Shown here piece after piece: positions 6,347-12,998 of a DNA stretch of 17,129 nt. How positions within the stretch are numbered: the first letter of the stretch is position 1; each line of letters begins with the position of its first letter. The position numbers were made by a program, and so were the translations under genes. Source of the stretch: JBCBJZ01 sp038522635 (GTDB lineage: Bacteria; Pseudomonadota; Alphaproteobacteria; Rhizobiales; Hyphomicrobiaceae); the NCBI GenBank assembly GCA_038522635.1, contig JBCBJZ010000076.1, forward strand, positions 1 through 17,129, written 5' to 3'. The notes under the pieces were generated by a model. It did not search any database. It worked only from the letters and a program-made list of their open reading frames with translations, and was not told the DNA's origin.

Positions 6347-6865
6347 ATGAGCGATTCCCCCCTCCACGTACGGGTTCTGACGCCGGCCGATGAGCCCGCC
6401 GTGAGCGCGCTGATCGGCGTCGCGTTCGGCCCGGGTCGTTACGCCAAAACCGCCTACCGCCTGCGCGAAGGCACCGAACTCATCTCTGCCTACTGCCGCG
6501 GCGCCTACATGGGCGAGCGCCTCGTGGGCGTGATCCGGTTTTCACCGGTGAGCGTCGATCGTGACGGCCTTGTCCACCCGTCGCGCCGCACGCCCGCGCC
6601 GGGCGGTGACAGCATCTCAGCGCGCGCGGATGCCTTGCTGCTCGGCCCCCTCGCCATCGACCCGCACGTGGCGGGCCGGGCGATCGGCCAACAATTGATG
6701 CGCGAAGGCTTGGCGCTGGCGGAAGCGTCCAGCGTCGCGCTTGTCATTTTGGTCGGTGATCTGGCGTTCTACGAACGCTGGGGCTTTGAACGCGCAGCCC
6801 CAGGCAGCCTGCGCTTACCGGGCCCGGTTGATCCCGCCCGCCTGCTGATCTTGCGGTTGACCTGA
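6347..6865 (+). CDS. GNAT family N-acetyltransferase
   Basis: This is a 172-residue protein with the GNAT fold, related in layout to YhbS-type acetyltransferases. The acetyl-CoA pyrophosphate loop is in LGPLAIDPHVAGRAIGQQL (99-117), where GRAIG replaces the usual GxGIG. The C-terminal motif B appears as VGDLAFYERWGFE (136-148), with Y142 in the position of the usual general-acid tyrosine. The acceptor substrate is unknown. Residues 71-92 form a Pro/Arg/Gly-rich loop between two beta strands. The ATG at 6347 has only a distant AAGG (6331-6334), so translation initiation may be weak. It stands alone: the next gene is 160 nt away and has its own promoter. Confidence 0.9.
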   Translation: MSDSPLHVRVLTPADEPAVSALIGVAFGPGRYAKTAYRLREGTELISAYCRGAYMGERLVGVIRFSPVSVDRDGLVHPSRRTPAPGGDSISARADALLLGPLAIDPHVAGRAIGQQLMREGLALAEASSVALVILVGDLAFYERWGFERAAPGSLRLPGPVDPARLLILRLT

Positions 6866-6946
6866 GCGCGTTCTGCGTCAGGTCATAAAATCAACGACAA
6901 AACAATGAGTTCACGAATTCCGCTCCAACGCAGAATGCAGCATGAC
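6866..6946. repeat. Intergenic inverted-repeat element
   Basis: TTCTGCGT (6871-6878) and ACGCAGAA (6928-6935) form an 8-bp dyad around 49 nt. The interior holds CAACGACAAAACAA, a TGAG and a TTCCGCT stretch that also occur in the same order at 1380-1415. It follows the GNAT stop codon directly. Confidence 0.4.
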
Positions 6947-6978
6947 TCTGGTGGTCACAAAAATGTGATCAATTACTA

Positions 6979-6998
6979 ACGTGACTGCATAGACACGT
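6979..6998. promoter_or_regulatory. Candidate ArsR operator
   Basis: ACGTG (6979-6983) and CACGT (6994-6998) form an inverted repeat with a 10-nt spacer; ACGTGA is also directly repeated at 6979-6984 and 6995-7000. The site covers the proposed -35 box of the ArsR-AHSA1 gene, where binding would block transcription. Autoregulation is typical for ArsR proteins; the specific site is inferred. Confidence 0.4.
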
Positions 6999-7019
6999 GA
7001 CCATTGAATAACCTATGTT
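6990..7019 (+). promoter_or_regulatory. Putative promoter giving a leaderless mRNA
   Basis: TAGACA (6990-6995, 5/6 match to TTGACA) and TATGTT (7014-7019, 4/6 match to TATAAT) are 18 nt apart. Transcription would begin at about 7026, the A of the ArsR start codon. This fits the lack of any Shine-Dalgarno before that codon. Confidence 0.4.
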
Positions 7020-7025
7020 CGGCCC

Positions 7026-7823
7026 ATGGACACCGTCTTCAAGGCGCTCAGCGATCCTGCCCGGCGCACGCTGCTCGACACGTTGCGCACCCGCGACGGT
7101 CAGACGCTCACCGAGCTTGAGGCACACCTCGACATGACCCGTTTCGGCGTCATGAAGCATCTCAAGGTGCTCGAAGAGGCCGGGCTGGTGGTGTCCAAGA
7201 AGCAGGGCCGCTTCAAGTACCACTACCTGAACGCGGTGCCCCTGCAGGAGATCCTCAACCGATGGATCGAACCGCTGATCGCCAAACCGATGGCCCAAGG
7301 GCTCACGGCGCTCAAGGCACAACTGGAAGGGACCACCGCTATGGCCGACCCCGCCTCTCCCGGCACCGCCGATGCCACAGATAACGCAAACGCCACCAAA
7401 CCAGACTTCGTCCATCAGACGTTCATTCGGACGAGCCAGGACGCGCTGTGGGATGCGCTCACCAAGGCCGATCAGCTCGGCGCGCACCACTTCGCATGCA
7501 CCAGCGCCGAGGGTGATGCGGCGATCGGCAAGCCGACCCGCATGCTGCGCGCCGACGGCTCGACCATGCTCACGCAAACCGCCATCGCGCTCGACCCCAA
7601 GACCCGCATCGAAAAGATGTTCCAGCCGAACTGGGGCGAAGGCGAGCAACAGCCCTCACGGATCGTGTTCTTGATCAGCGTCGAAGGCCCGCTGTGCAAG
7701 CTGACCTGTGAACACTACGACATCCCGCCCGGTCAGGAAGGAGTGCGCGAGGGCTGGGCGCGCTTCACCGCCTCGTTGAAGTCATGGCTCGAGACGGGCG
7801 AAGCGCTGAAGATGGAGATGTGA
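7026..7823 (+). CDS. ArsR-type HTH regulator fused to AHSA1/SRPBCC domain
   Basis: This is a 265-residue two-domain protein. Residues 1-100 are an ArsR winged helix, with the family opening MDTVFKALSDPARRTLLD, the recognition region TRFGVMKHLKVLEEAGLV (38-55) and a wing ending at YHYL. A low-complexity Ala/Thr/Asp linker (101-125) leads to an AHSA1/START-like SRPBCC domain (126-262). No metal-binding cysteine motif is visible in the ArsR half, so ligand sensing probably falls to the SRPBCC cavity, which binds hydrophobic molecules in other families. The start is set by the family N-terminus and has no Shine-Dalgarno sequence. The MAPEG gene begins four nucleotides after the stop, so both are one operon, probably autorepressed. 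Confidence 0.92.
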   Translation: MDTVFKALSDPARRTLLDTLRTRDGQTLTELEAHLDMTRFGVMKHLKVLEEAGLVVSKKQGRFKYHYLNAVPLQEILNRWIEPLIAKPMAQGLTALKAQLEGTTAMADPASPGTADATDNANATKPDFVHQTFIRTSQDALWDALTKADQLGAHHFACTSAEGDAAIGKPTRMLRADGSTMLTQTAIALDPKTRIEKMFQPNWGEGEQQPSRIVFLISVEGPLCKLTCEHYDIPPGQEGVREGWARFTASLKSWLETGEALKMEM

Positions 7824-7827
7824 GATC

Positions 7828-8226
7828 ATGACGAGCGAACTCACGTTCCTTGCGCTAAGCGCGGTGTTGGCTGCGAGCCTCTGGGTGCCCTTCATCGTTG
7901 GGGTGAACACCGAAGCGAAGACCTACACCGACTTTACGCGCCCGCCCGATCTGCGCGGCATGCGGCCGTGGGTGCATCGCGCTTACCGCGCGCATCAAAA
8001 CATGCTTGAGACGTTGATGCCGTTTGCCGTGCTGGTGTTGATCGCCCATAGCGTTGGCGTCTCGACCACCGTCACGGTGTGGGCAAGCGCTGCCTTCTTC
8101 GCGCTGCGGGTCGCCCATGCGGTCGGGATGATTTCGGGGCTTGCACGCTTTCCGATCCGGCCTGTGATCTTCACGGCGAGCTGGCTTTGCACGCTTGCGA
8201 TCGCGGTCAGCCTGCTGTTGGCCTGA
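7828..8226 (+). CDS. MAPEG family membrane protein
   Basis: This is a 132-residue integral membrane protein with four hydrophobic segments (about 5-25, 60-75, 82-101 and 111-131). The RAHQNMLET stretch (52-60) matches the conserved Arg/Asn/Glu site of MAPEG proteins, where glutathione or a lipid-derived substrate binds in the eukaryotic members. The bacterial members are mostly uncharacterised. It follows the ArsR-AHSA1 gene by four nucleotides, with GGAG at 7814-7817 inside the end of that gene, so it is translated from the same mRNA and is likely what the regulator controls. A strong terminator follows. The sequence is intact with no frameshift. Confidence 0.88.
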   Translation: MTSELTFLALSAVLAASLWVPFIVGVNTEAKTYTDFTRPPDLRGMRPWVHRAYRAHQNMLETLMPFAVLVLIAHSVGVSTTVTVWASAAFFALRVAHAVGMISGLARFPIRPVIFTASWLCTLAIAVSLLLA

Positions 8227-8251
8227 GGGGCTCTTGCGCTCTCCCGAACGG

Positions 8252-8292
8252 AAAAAAGGCTGCCCCGCCATTTCAGCGGGACAGCCCCTTTT
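8252..8292. terminator. Bidirectional intrinsic terminator
   Basis: An 11-bp stem with one mismatch, GGCTGCCCCGC (8258-8268) and GCGGGACAGCC (8276-8286), has a 7-nt loop. It is preceded by AAAAAA (8252-8257) and followed by CCTTTT, so it can end transcripts of the MAPEG gene (+) and of prkA (-). Confidence 0.85.
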
Positions 8293-8384
8293 GCCTGCGT
8301 AACGCCTGATCGGGCAAGCAGCGTCGCTTCGTTAAAGTTGTCGGCCGCCCAACACGTGCTGCCCACCGCTGCCGCGCCTGCCGG

Positions 8385-10331
8385 TTAGCTCGATTTCTTC
8401 ACACGCATGTACCATTCAACCAAGCGCCTCACCTGGCGAGGGGTGTAGCCACGCGCGACCATGCGCTGGACGAAATCGGCGTGCTTCTTCGCCGTCTCGT
8501 TGTCCTGCTTGGCACCAAAGCTGATGACCGGTAGCAGATCCTCAACTTGCGAGAACATCCGCCGCTCGATCACATCGCGGATCTTCTCATAACTCGTCCA
8601 GCTCGGGTTCTTGCCCTGGTTCTGCGCCCGTGAGCGCAGCGCAAATTTGACAACCTCGTAGCGGAAGTCCTTCGGGTTCGCGATGCCGGCAGGCTTTTCG
8701 ATCTTCGACAGTTCCTGCTCCAGCAGATCACGGTTCATCAACTGCCCCGTATCCGGGTCCTTGAAGTCGTGATCCTCGATCCACGCATCCGCATAGGACA
8801 CATAGCGATCGAACAGGTTTTGGCCAAAGTCGTTGTAGCTCTCCAGATAGGCCTTCTGGATTTCGTTGCCGATGAACTCCGCGTAGCGCGGCGAAAGCTC
8901 CTCTTTGATGAACTCAAGCCAGGCGCGCTCGGTCTCTTCCGGCATCTGCTCGCGGCGGATCGCCTGTTCGAGCACATACATCAAGTGCACCGGATCGGCG
9001 GCCACTTCCTGCGTGTCGAAGTTGAAGGTGCCCGACAGCATCTTGTAGGCAAAGCGCGTTGAAGAGCCGTCCATGCCTTCGTTGACGCCGGCCGCATCAC
9101 GGTATTCCTGCAGCGTTTTGGCGTGAGGGTCGGTGTCCTTTAGGCTTTCGCCATCGTAGATCCGCATCTTCGAATAGATCGACGAATTCTCGTGCTCCTT
9201 GAGACGGGTCAGCACCGAGAACTGCGCGAGCATCTCAAGCGTGCCCGGCGCGATCGGCGATTGGGCGAGCTCGGACGATTGCAACAGCTTTTCGTAGATC
9301 CGCGTCTCTTCAGCGACCCGCAGGCAGTAAGGCACCTTGATCACGCAGATGCGATCAAGGAAGGCTTCGTTCGTGCGGTTGGCGCGGAACGACTGCCACT
9401 CGCTTTCGTTGGAGTGTGCGATGATGATGCCCTGATAGGGCAGCGCGCCGACGTTTTCCGTGCCCACGTAGGTGCGATCCTGCGTGGCGGTCAGCAACGG
9501 GTGCAGCATCTTGAGCGGCGCTTTGAACATCTCGACGAACTCGAGGATGCCTTGCGTTGTGCGGTTCAACCCGCCCGAATAGGAGTAGGCATCAGCGTCG
9601 TTCTGCCCGAAGTGCTCCAGCTTGCGGATGTCGACCTTACCGACAAGCGCTGAGATATCCTGGTTGTTCTCATCGCCAGGCTCGGTCTTGGCCACGCAGA
9701 TTTGGCGCAGCTTTGAGGGGTACAGCTTCACCACCGAAAACTTCGAGATGTCGCCGCCGAACTCATCCAAGCGCTTCACGGCCCAGGGGCTCATGTTGCC
9801 TGGCACCACACGGGCGGGAATGCCGTACTTCTCTTCCAGCATGGCGCCCATGTCGGTCGGATCGAACAGACCGAGCGGGCTTTCGAAGATCGGGCTTGGT
9901 TCACCGTTCGCGGTGAGCACGTAGATGGGCTGATCCTCGATCAGGTCTTTCAGCCGGTCAGCGAGCGACGACTTACCGCCACCGACGGGCCCCAGCAGGT
10001 AGAGGATCTGCTTGCGCTCTTCGAGGCCCTGGGCTGCGTGTCGGAAGTAACCAACGATGCGCTCGATCGTCTCTTCCAGGCCGAAGAAATCCTTGAACGC
10101 AGGATAGATCTTGAGCGTGCGGTTCATGAAGATGCGGCTGTAGCGCGGGTCCTTCGACGTATCGACCAGCTCCGGCTCGCCGATCGCCGCGATCATGCGT
10201 TCAGCCGTCGTCGCGTACAAGGACGGATCGTTGCGGCAGCCCTCCAGGTAGTCCCGCAAGCTCATCTCGCTGAACTTCTGGCGCTCATAGGTCTTGGCGT
10301 ACAGATCGAAGATGTTGGGGTCTGAAGGCAT
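8385..10331 (-). CDS. prkA: PrkA-type serine protein kinase
   Basis: This 648-residue protein matches PrkA (YeaG in Escherichia coli) over its whole length. The Walker A motif GPVGGGKS is at 114-121 with K120, inside an AAA-like domain. The C-terminal half is the PrkA kinase-like region. It is cytoplasmic, and in E. coli and Bacillus it is tied to stress, stationary-phase and sporulation-related physiology; the substrates are poorly known. AAGGAG at 10341-10346 lies nine nucleotides before the ATG. The usual companion genes, a DUF444 protein (YeaH) and SpoVR (YcgB), would lie downstream on the minus strand but are absent: the next gene there, MAPEG, is on the other strand behind a shared terminator. 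They may be elsewhere in the genome. Confidence 0.95.
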   Translation of the reverse strand: MPSDPNIFDLYAKTYERQKFSEMSLRDYLEGCRNDPSLYATTAERMIAAIGEPELVDTSKDPRYSRIFMNRTLKIYPAFKDFFGLEETIERIVGYFRHAAQGLEERKQILYLLGPVGGGKSSLADRLKDLIEDQPIYVLTANGEPSPIFESPLGLFDPTDMGAMLEEKYGIPARVVPGNMSPWAVKRLDEFGGDISKFSVVKLYPSKLRQICVAKTEPGDENNQDISALVGKVDIRKLEHFGQNDADAYSYSGGLNRTTQGILEFVEMFKAPLKMLHPLLTATQDRTYVGTENVGALPYQGIIIAHSNESEWQSFRANRTNEAFLDRICVIKVPYCLRVAEETRIYEKLLQSSELAQSPIAPGTLEMLAQFSVLTRLKEHENSSIYSKMRIYDGESLKDTDPHAKTLQEYRDAAGVNEGMDGSSTRFAYKMLSGTFNFDTQEVAADPVHLMYVLEQAIRREQMPEETERAWLEFIKEELSPRYAEFIGNEIQKAYLESYNDFGQNLFDRYVSYADAWIEDHDFKDPDTGQLMNRDLLEQELSKIEKPAGIANPKDFRYEVVKFALRSRAQNQGKNPSWTSYEKIRDVIERRMFSQVEDLLPVISFGAKQDNETAKKHADFVQRMVARGYTPRQVRRLVEWYMRVKKSS

Positions 10332-10802
10332 CGCATCCCCCTCCTTGTGTTCGGGTCTGACAAGCAGCGTGGTCGCCCAGCCGATGTTATGCGGTGATCC
10401 GCAGGTTCGGTCTCAGGGGCGCCAGCCTGCAAGGCTTTGCGTTATGCCAACATTGCGCATAGCCCCGACGCTTTGGGGGCGGAAATGCGGCATCGCGATC
10501 ACATTCGCGGCCCGTGGGCCGCCTTAGGCGATGTCAGGCAGTGTCACCAAAAGCCATCGCGTTGGTAAACGGCAACTGGACGCGCTTGTTGCTCTCAAGC
10601 TTACGCGCGCAGCATAGCACGTAGATCGGCGCTCGCGCGATGTCGTTACGCCACGCAAGGGCGCCGTAGGTTGCTGTCACCTGTTCAACTGCCGCTTGCC
10701 TGCCCAACAACGCGCCAGTTTGCCTCTTGTCCTGATTGACGCATGGGCAAACGGCACTCGCATCACCGCGCGGCGCGTTCATGCCGCAAAGCCACCGCGC
10801 CC
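10332..10802. other. Non-coding stretch between prkA and regulator
   Basis: No gene can be supported here. The minus-strand frame from 10782 to 10534 (82 codons, ATG start) lacks a Shine-Dalgarno sequence and any recognised motif, so it is not called. The stretch presumably holds the prkA promoter near 10350-10450. A hairpin GCGGCC-cgtg-GGCCGC lies at 10507-10522. No strong promoter hexamers stand out. Confidence 0.5.
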
Positions 10803-11519
10803 TCAAACCGCCGGCATGTCGAAGCGATAGCCCACGCCGCGGACGGTCACGATCACTTTGGGCTGGGCTGCATCGTCTTCGATTTTTTGACGCAAGCGCG
10901 AGATGCGGATGTCGAGGCTGCGATCGAGCGGCGACCACGTGCGCCCGTGCGCCATCTCGCACAATTCATCACGGTTGAGGACGCGGTTGGGATGGGCCAC
11001 GAACGTCTTCAAGAGTTGCAGCTCCAGCGCCGTCAGCGTGATCGAGCTGCCTCCCGGCGCCAGCAACCGCCCACCTTCAAGATCAAGACTGAACCGTCCC
11101 AGCCGAACCACCGCAGGCAGCCCGCCGGCGGCCGCTCGCCCCGCTTCTTGGGCCGTCGCCATGCGGCGCTGCAGCGCGCGGATGCGGGTGACGATCTCGC
11201 GTGGGTCGGCGGGTGCGGACAGGCATTCATCGGCGCCCGATTCAAGCGCGATCACGCGGTCGACCGGGTCATCGCTGGGCACGATCGCGACGATGATCAT
11301 GGGCGTGTGGGCTGCGAGCCATCGCACGGGCTCCATGGCATCGGGGCGTTCGGCGGTGCTCAAGTCGATGATGATCGCGTCGGCAGGCTCTGAACGCGCC
11401 AAAACCCGCAGTTGGCTCGCGCTTTGGGCGTTACGCACCTGCAGGCCGCAGGCCGCCAGCGCGTCCGCGCACACCCCATCGGCACGTTCCCGGCACACGA
11501 TGATCGACGTCTGCGTCAC
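10803..11519 (-). CDS. OmpR-type regulator with degenerate receiver
   Basis: The start is the GTG at 11519, because GGAGG lies eight nucleotides upstream and the receiver begins directly after it; ATGs further upstream have no such site. The 238 residues form a receiver (1-115), a linker, and an OmpR winged helix (about 137-236) with a typical RSLDIRISRLRQKIEDD recognition region and a VRGVGYRF end. The receiver keeps the phosphoacceptor position D52 in IIIDLS. It lacks the usual acidic pair (C9-R10-E11 there), the Thr/Ser (I79) and the Lys: the family GADDYLTKPFDPREL reads GADECLSAPADPREI, with A102 for Lys. Classical phosphorelay activation is therefore doubtful. No histidine kinase gene is adjacent. 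DNA binding should be unaffected. Confidence 0.9.
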   Translation of the reverse strand: MTQTSIIVCRERADGVCADALAACGLQVRNAQSASQLRVLARSEPADAIIIDLSTAERPDAMEPVRWLAAHTPMIIVAIVPSDDPVDRVIALESGADECLSAPADPREIVTRIRALQRRMATAQEAGRAAAGGLPAVVRLGRFSLDLEGGRLLAPGGSSITLTALELQLLKTFVAHPNRVLNRDELCEMAHGRTWSPLDRSLDIRISRLRQKIEDDAAQPKVIVTVRGVGYRFDMPAV

Positions 11520-11733
11520 GCACCTTTCCTCCTTATCGGCCATCGTCCAACGCGAATGCCGAAACGGCACCCACCGGCTCAACCGATGGATGCCGCTTGC
11601 GCCCAGTATAGAGCGCGGCCGCTAGTATGACGTGAACGAAGGCATGGTCAGGTCTGGACAAGGGTTAGGTCATGAAAGTTGTACGATCAGGCCCCAGCCG
11701 GCCAGGGGAGCACCGGCCGGGTCCCGATCGTGC

Positions 11734-12051
11734 TTAGTAGTAGAACGCACCGCGGCGCAGCAGCCGGCAGCGGCGGAAGCGCCAGAGCCAGTAGCGGTTA
11801 CCGGTGAAGCGGAAGCGACGCAGGAAGCGGAAGCAGCGACGCCAGCCGAACGGACGGCCGAAATGGCGGTGGCGATAGCGACGGTAGTGGACGTTTTGAA
11901 CGCCACCGGCACCCTGTTGTGCTTGCGCGGGTTGCACGGGTTGGGCTGCAACCGGGGCACTGAGCGGCGCTGCGGATGCGGTCGAGACTTGGACGCTGGC
12001 GACGGCTGCCAAAGCGGCGACACCGGCGATGAGGGAGGCAAGCAGTTTCAT
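11734..12051 (-). CDS. Small secreted Arg/aromatic-rich protein
   Basis: The 105-residue ORF starts at 12051, supported by AAGGA eight nucleotides upstream. Residues 1-28 form a clear Sec signal peptide with a hydrophobic core and an ASA cleavage site before APLSAP. An Ala/Pro/Gln/Val-rich segment (29-54) follows. Residues 55-105 are extraordinarily basic and aromatic: 18 Arg in 57-100, many Phe, Tyr and Trp, and no acidic residue. Two RRC motifs (C73 and C95) could form a disulfide loop. No family is recognised. It resembles cationic antimicrobial peptides or His/Arg-rich surface proteins of Rhizobiales by composition only. The longer open frame upstream (to 12291) is ignored because the signal peptide fixes the start. 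A GC-rich hairpin with CCGGCC and GGCCGG arms at about 11697-11720 follows the stop. Confidence 0.75.
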   Translation of the reverse strand: MKLLASLIAGVAALAAVASVQVSTASAAPLSAPVAAQPVQPAQAQQGAGGVQNVHYRRYRHRHFGRPFGWRRCFRFLRRFRFTGNRYWLWRFRRCRLLRRGAFYY

Positions 12052-12456
12052 ATCATCAATCCTTGTTGGGGTGGCGTGACCCCTTAGTGGTCGAATGGAA
12101 GACCCAGAGCCTTTCACGTTCGCCCTTCGTCGCTGGGCGAAAGTCGAAGGCGCTGTGTCGATGATCACCGATTTGGGAGATGCAGGCGGGCGCGCAACGT
12201 TTTGAAACACGGTTTTTGTGTGGCGCTGCGCCACCGCATGCGCGCAAGTCTCACGCCTCCTCACGCGAACGCGAGATTGCCGGACCGTCATGATGTTTCT
12301 GAACGGATACTCATGTTACGGAAATGAAACATCGACGGCGTGTGGGCGCGCGGCCACCACACGGCGAGAGCGGTAAAAGCTGAATGAAATGAGAGGGTTG
12401 TGAATGGTGGATGAACGGCGCGCGGCGCTTGCCCGCACGCCGGTCGAAGACGCGTT
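12052..12456. other. Non-coding stretch with several hairpins
   Basis: No gene is supported. On the minus strand it is the leader and promoter region of the small secreted protein. The seen dyads are TTCGCCC/GGGCGAA (12119-12125, 12135-12141), GTGGCG-ctg-CGCCAC (near 12220-12234), GATGTTTC/GAAACATC (12292-12299, 12326-12333) and CGTGTGG/CCACACG (12339-12345, 12357-12363). The last two are spaced such that either operators or RNA structure are possible. An unannotated small RNA cannot be excluded. Confidence 0.4.
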
Positions 12457-12873
12457 TCACACGCCCATGGCGCCGATGATCGCCCCTTGGATCAGCAGCA
12501 CGCCAAGCCAATGCAGCGTATCAATCACCGTCAACGCCAGGCGCTGCCCTTGGTAGGCGTGGTTCACGCCGATGGTGGTGACGATGAAGCCGACCCACAC
12601 GAAACCGGCCGAAATCAAGCCGTTGGCCAACGTCACCTGGTCCTGGCCAAGATGGCCGATCAACCCCGCCAGCACCCACGCCATCAGCAGCTGGGCAACG
12701 AAAGTCCCGATCATGATCACCGGGAGCGGGGGACCTTCCTTGAGGTCCGCTTCCGTCTTGCCGACCGCGGCCATCCAGCGCTTGCCGAGGATGCCGTACC
12801 AGGCGCCGCCGAACATGAAGGCGACCACGGCGGCAAGCAGCACTGCCAAATAATTCAAGCCCGCAAAATCCAT
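12457..12873 (-). CDS. DUF1761 membrane protein
   Basis: This is a 138-residue protein with four hydrophobic segments (about 5-28, 50-72, 80-103 and 112-137), matching the small DUF1761 family. Its conserved features here are the FGGAWYGILGKRWM loop (21-34) and the GHLGQDQ segment before helix three. The function is unknown. The ATG at 12873 is preferred over a longer frame because GGGAGA lies eight nucleotides upstream and the upstream codons (Arg/Ser-rich) look non-coding. It is a single-gene unit, read in the same direction as the porin upstream but separated from it by a terminator-like hairpin. Confidence 0.85.
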   Translation of the reverse strand: MDFAGLNYLAVLLAAVVAFMFGGAWYGILGKRWMAAVGKTEADLKEGPPLPVIMIGTFVAQLLMAWVLAGLIGHLGQDQVTLANGLISAGFVWVGFIVTTIGVNHAYQGQRLALTVIDTLHWLGVLLIQGAIIGAMGV

Positions 12874-12942
12874 CTGCTGTCTCCCTCGCGCTGATGCGGT
12901 ACTCCACCTGCGACAGTACAACACGCTTTCCCAAACGCGGAA

Positions 12943-12968
12943 GGGGCCGCGATCGAAATCGCAGCCCC
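12943..12968 (-). terminator. Hairpin terminating the porin transcript
   Basis: A near-perfect stem joins GGGGC (12943-12947) and GCGAT (12949-12953) with ATCGC (12958-12962) and GCCCC (12964-12968), with one C/A mismatch and a 4-nt loop. It lies 31 nt after the porin stop codon. The U-tract on the minus strand is poor. Confidence 0.55.
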
Positions 12969-12998
12969 CTCGAAAGTCCTGTCTGGTCGCTTGTGCGA

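Noticed and set aside
10534..10782. 82-codon minus-strand frame between prkA and the regulator
   Set aside because: No Shine-Dalgarno sequence, no motif, and composition resembles non-coding frames. It could be revisited if homologues are found.
11632..12087. Plus-strand frame of 151 codons opposite the small secreted protein
   Set aside because: The minus-strand gene has a signal peptide and a ribosome-binding site; the plus-strand frame is its Ala/Glu-rich shadow.
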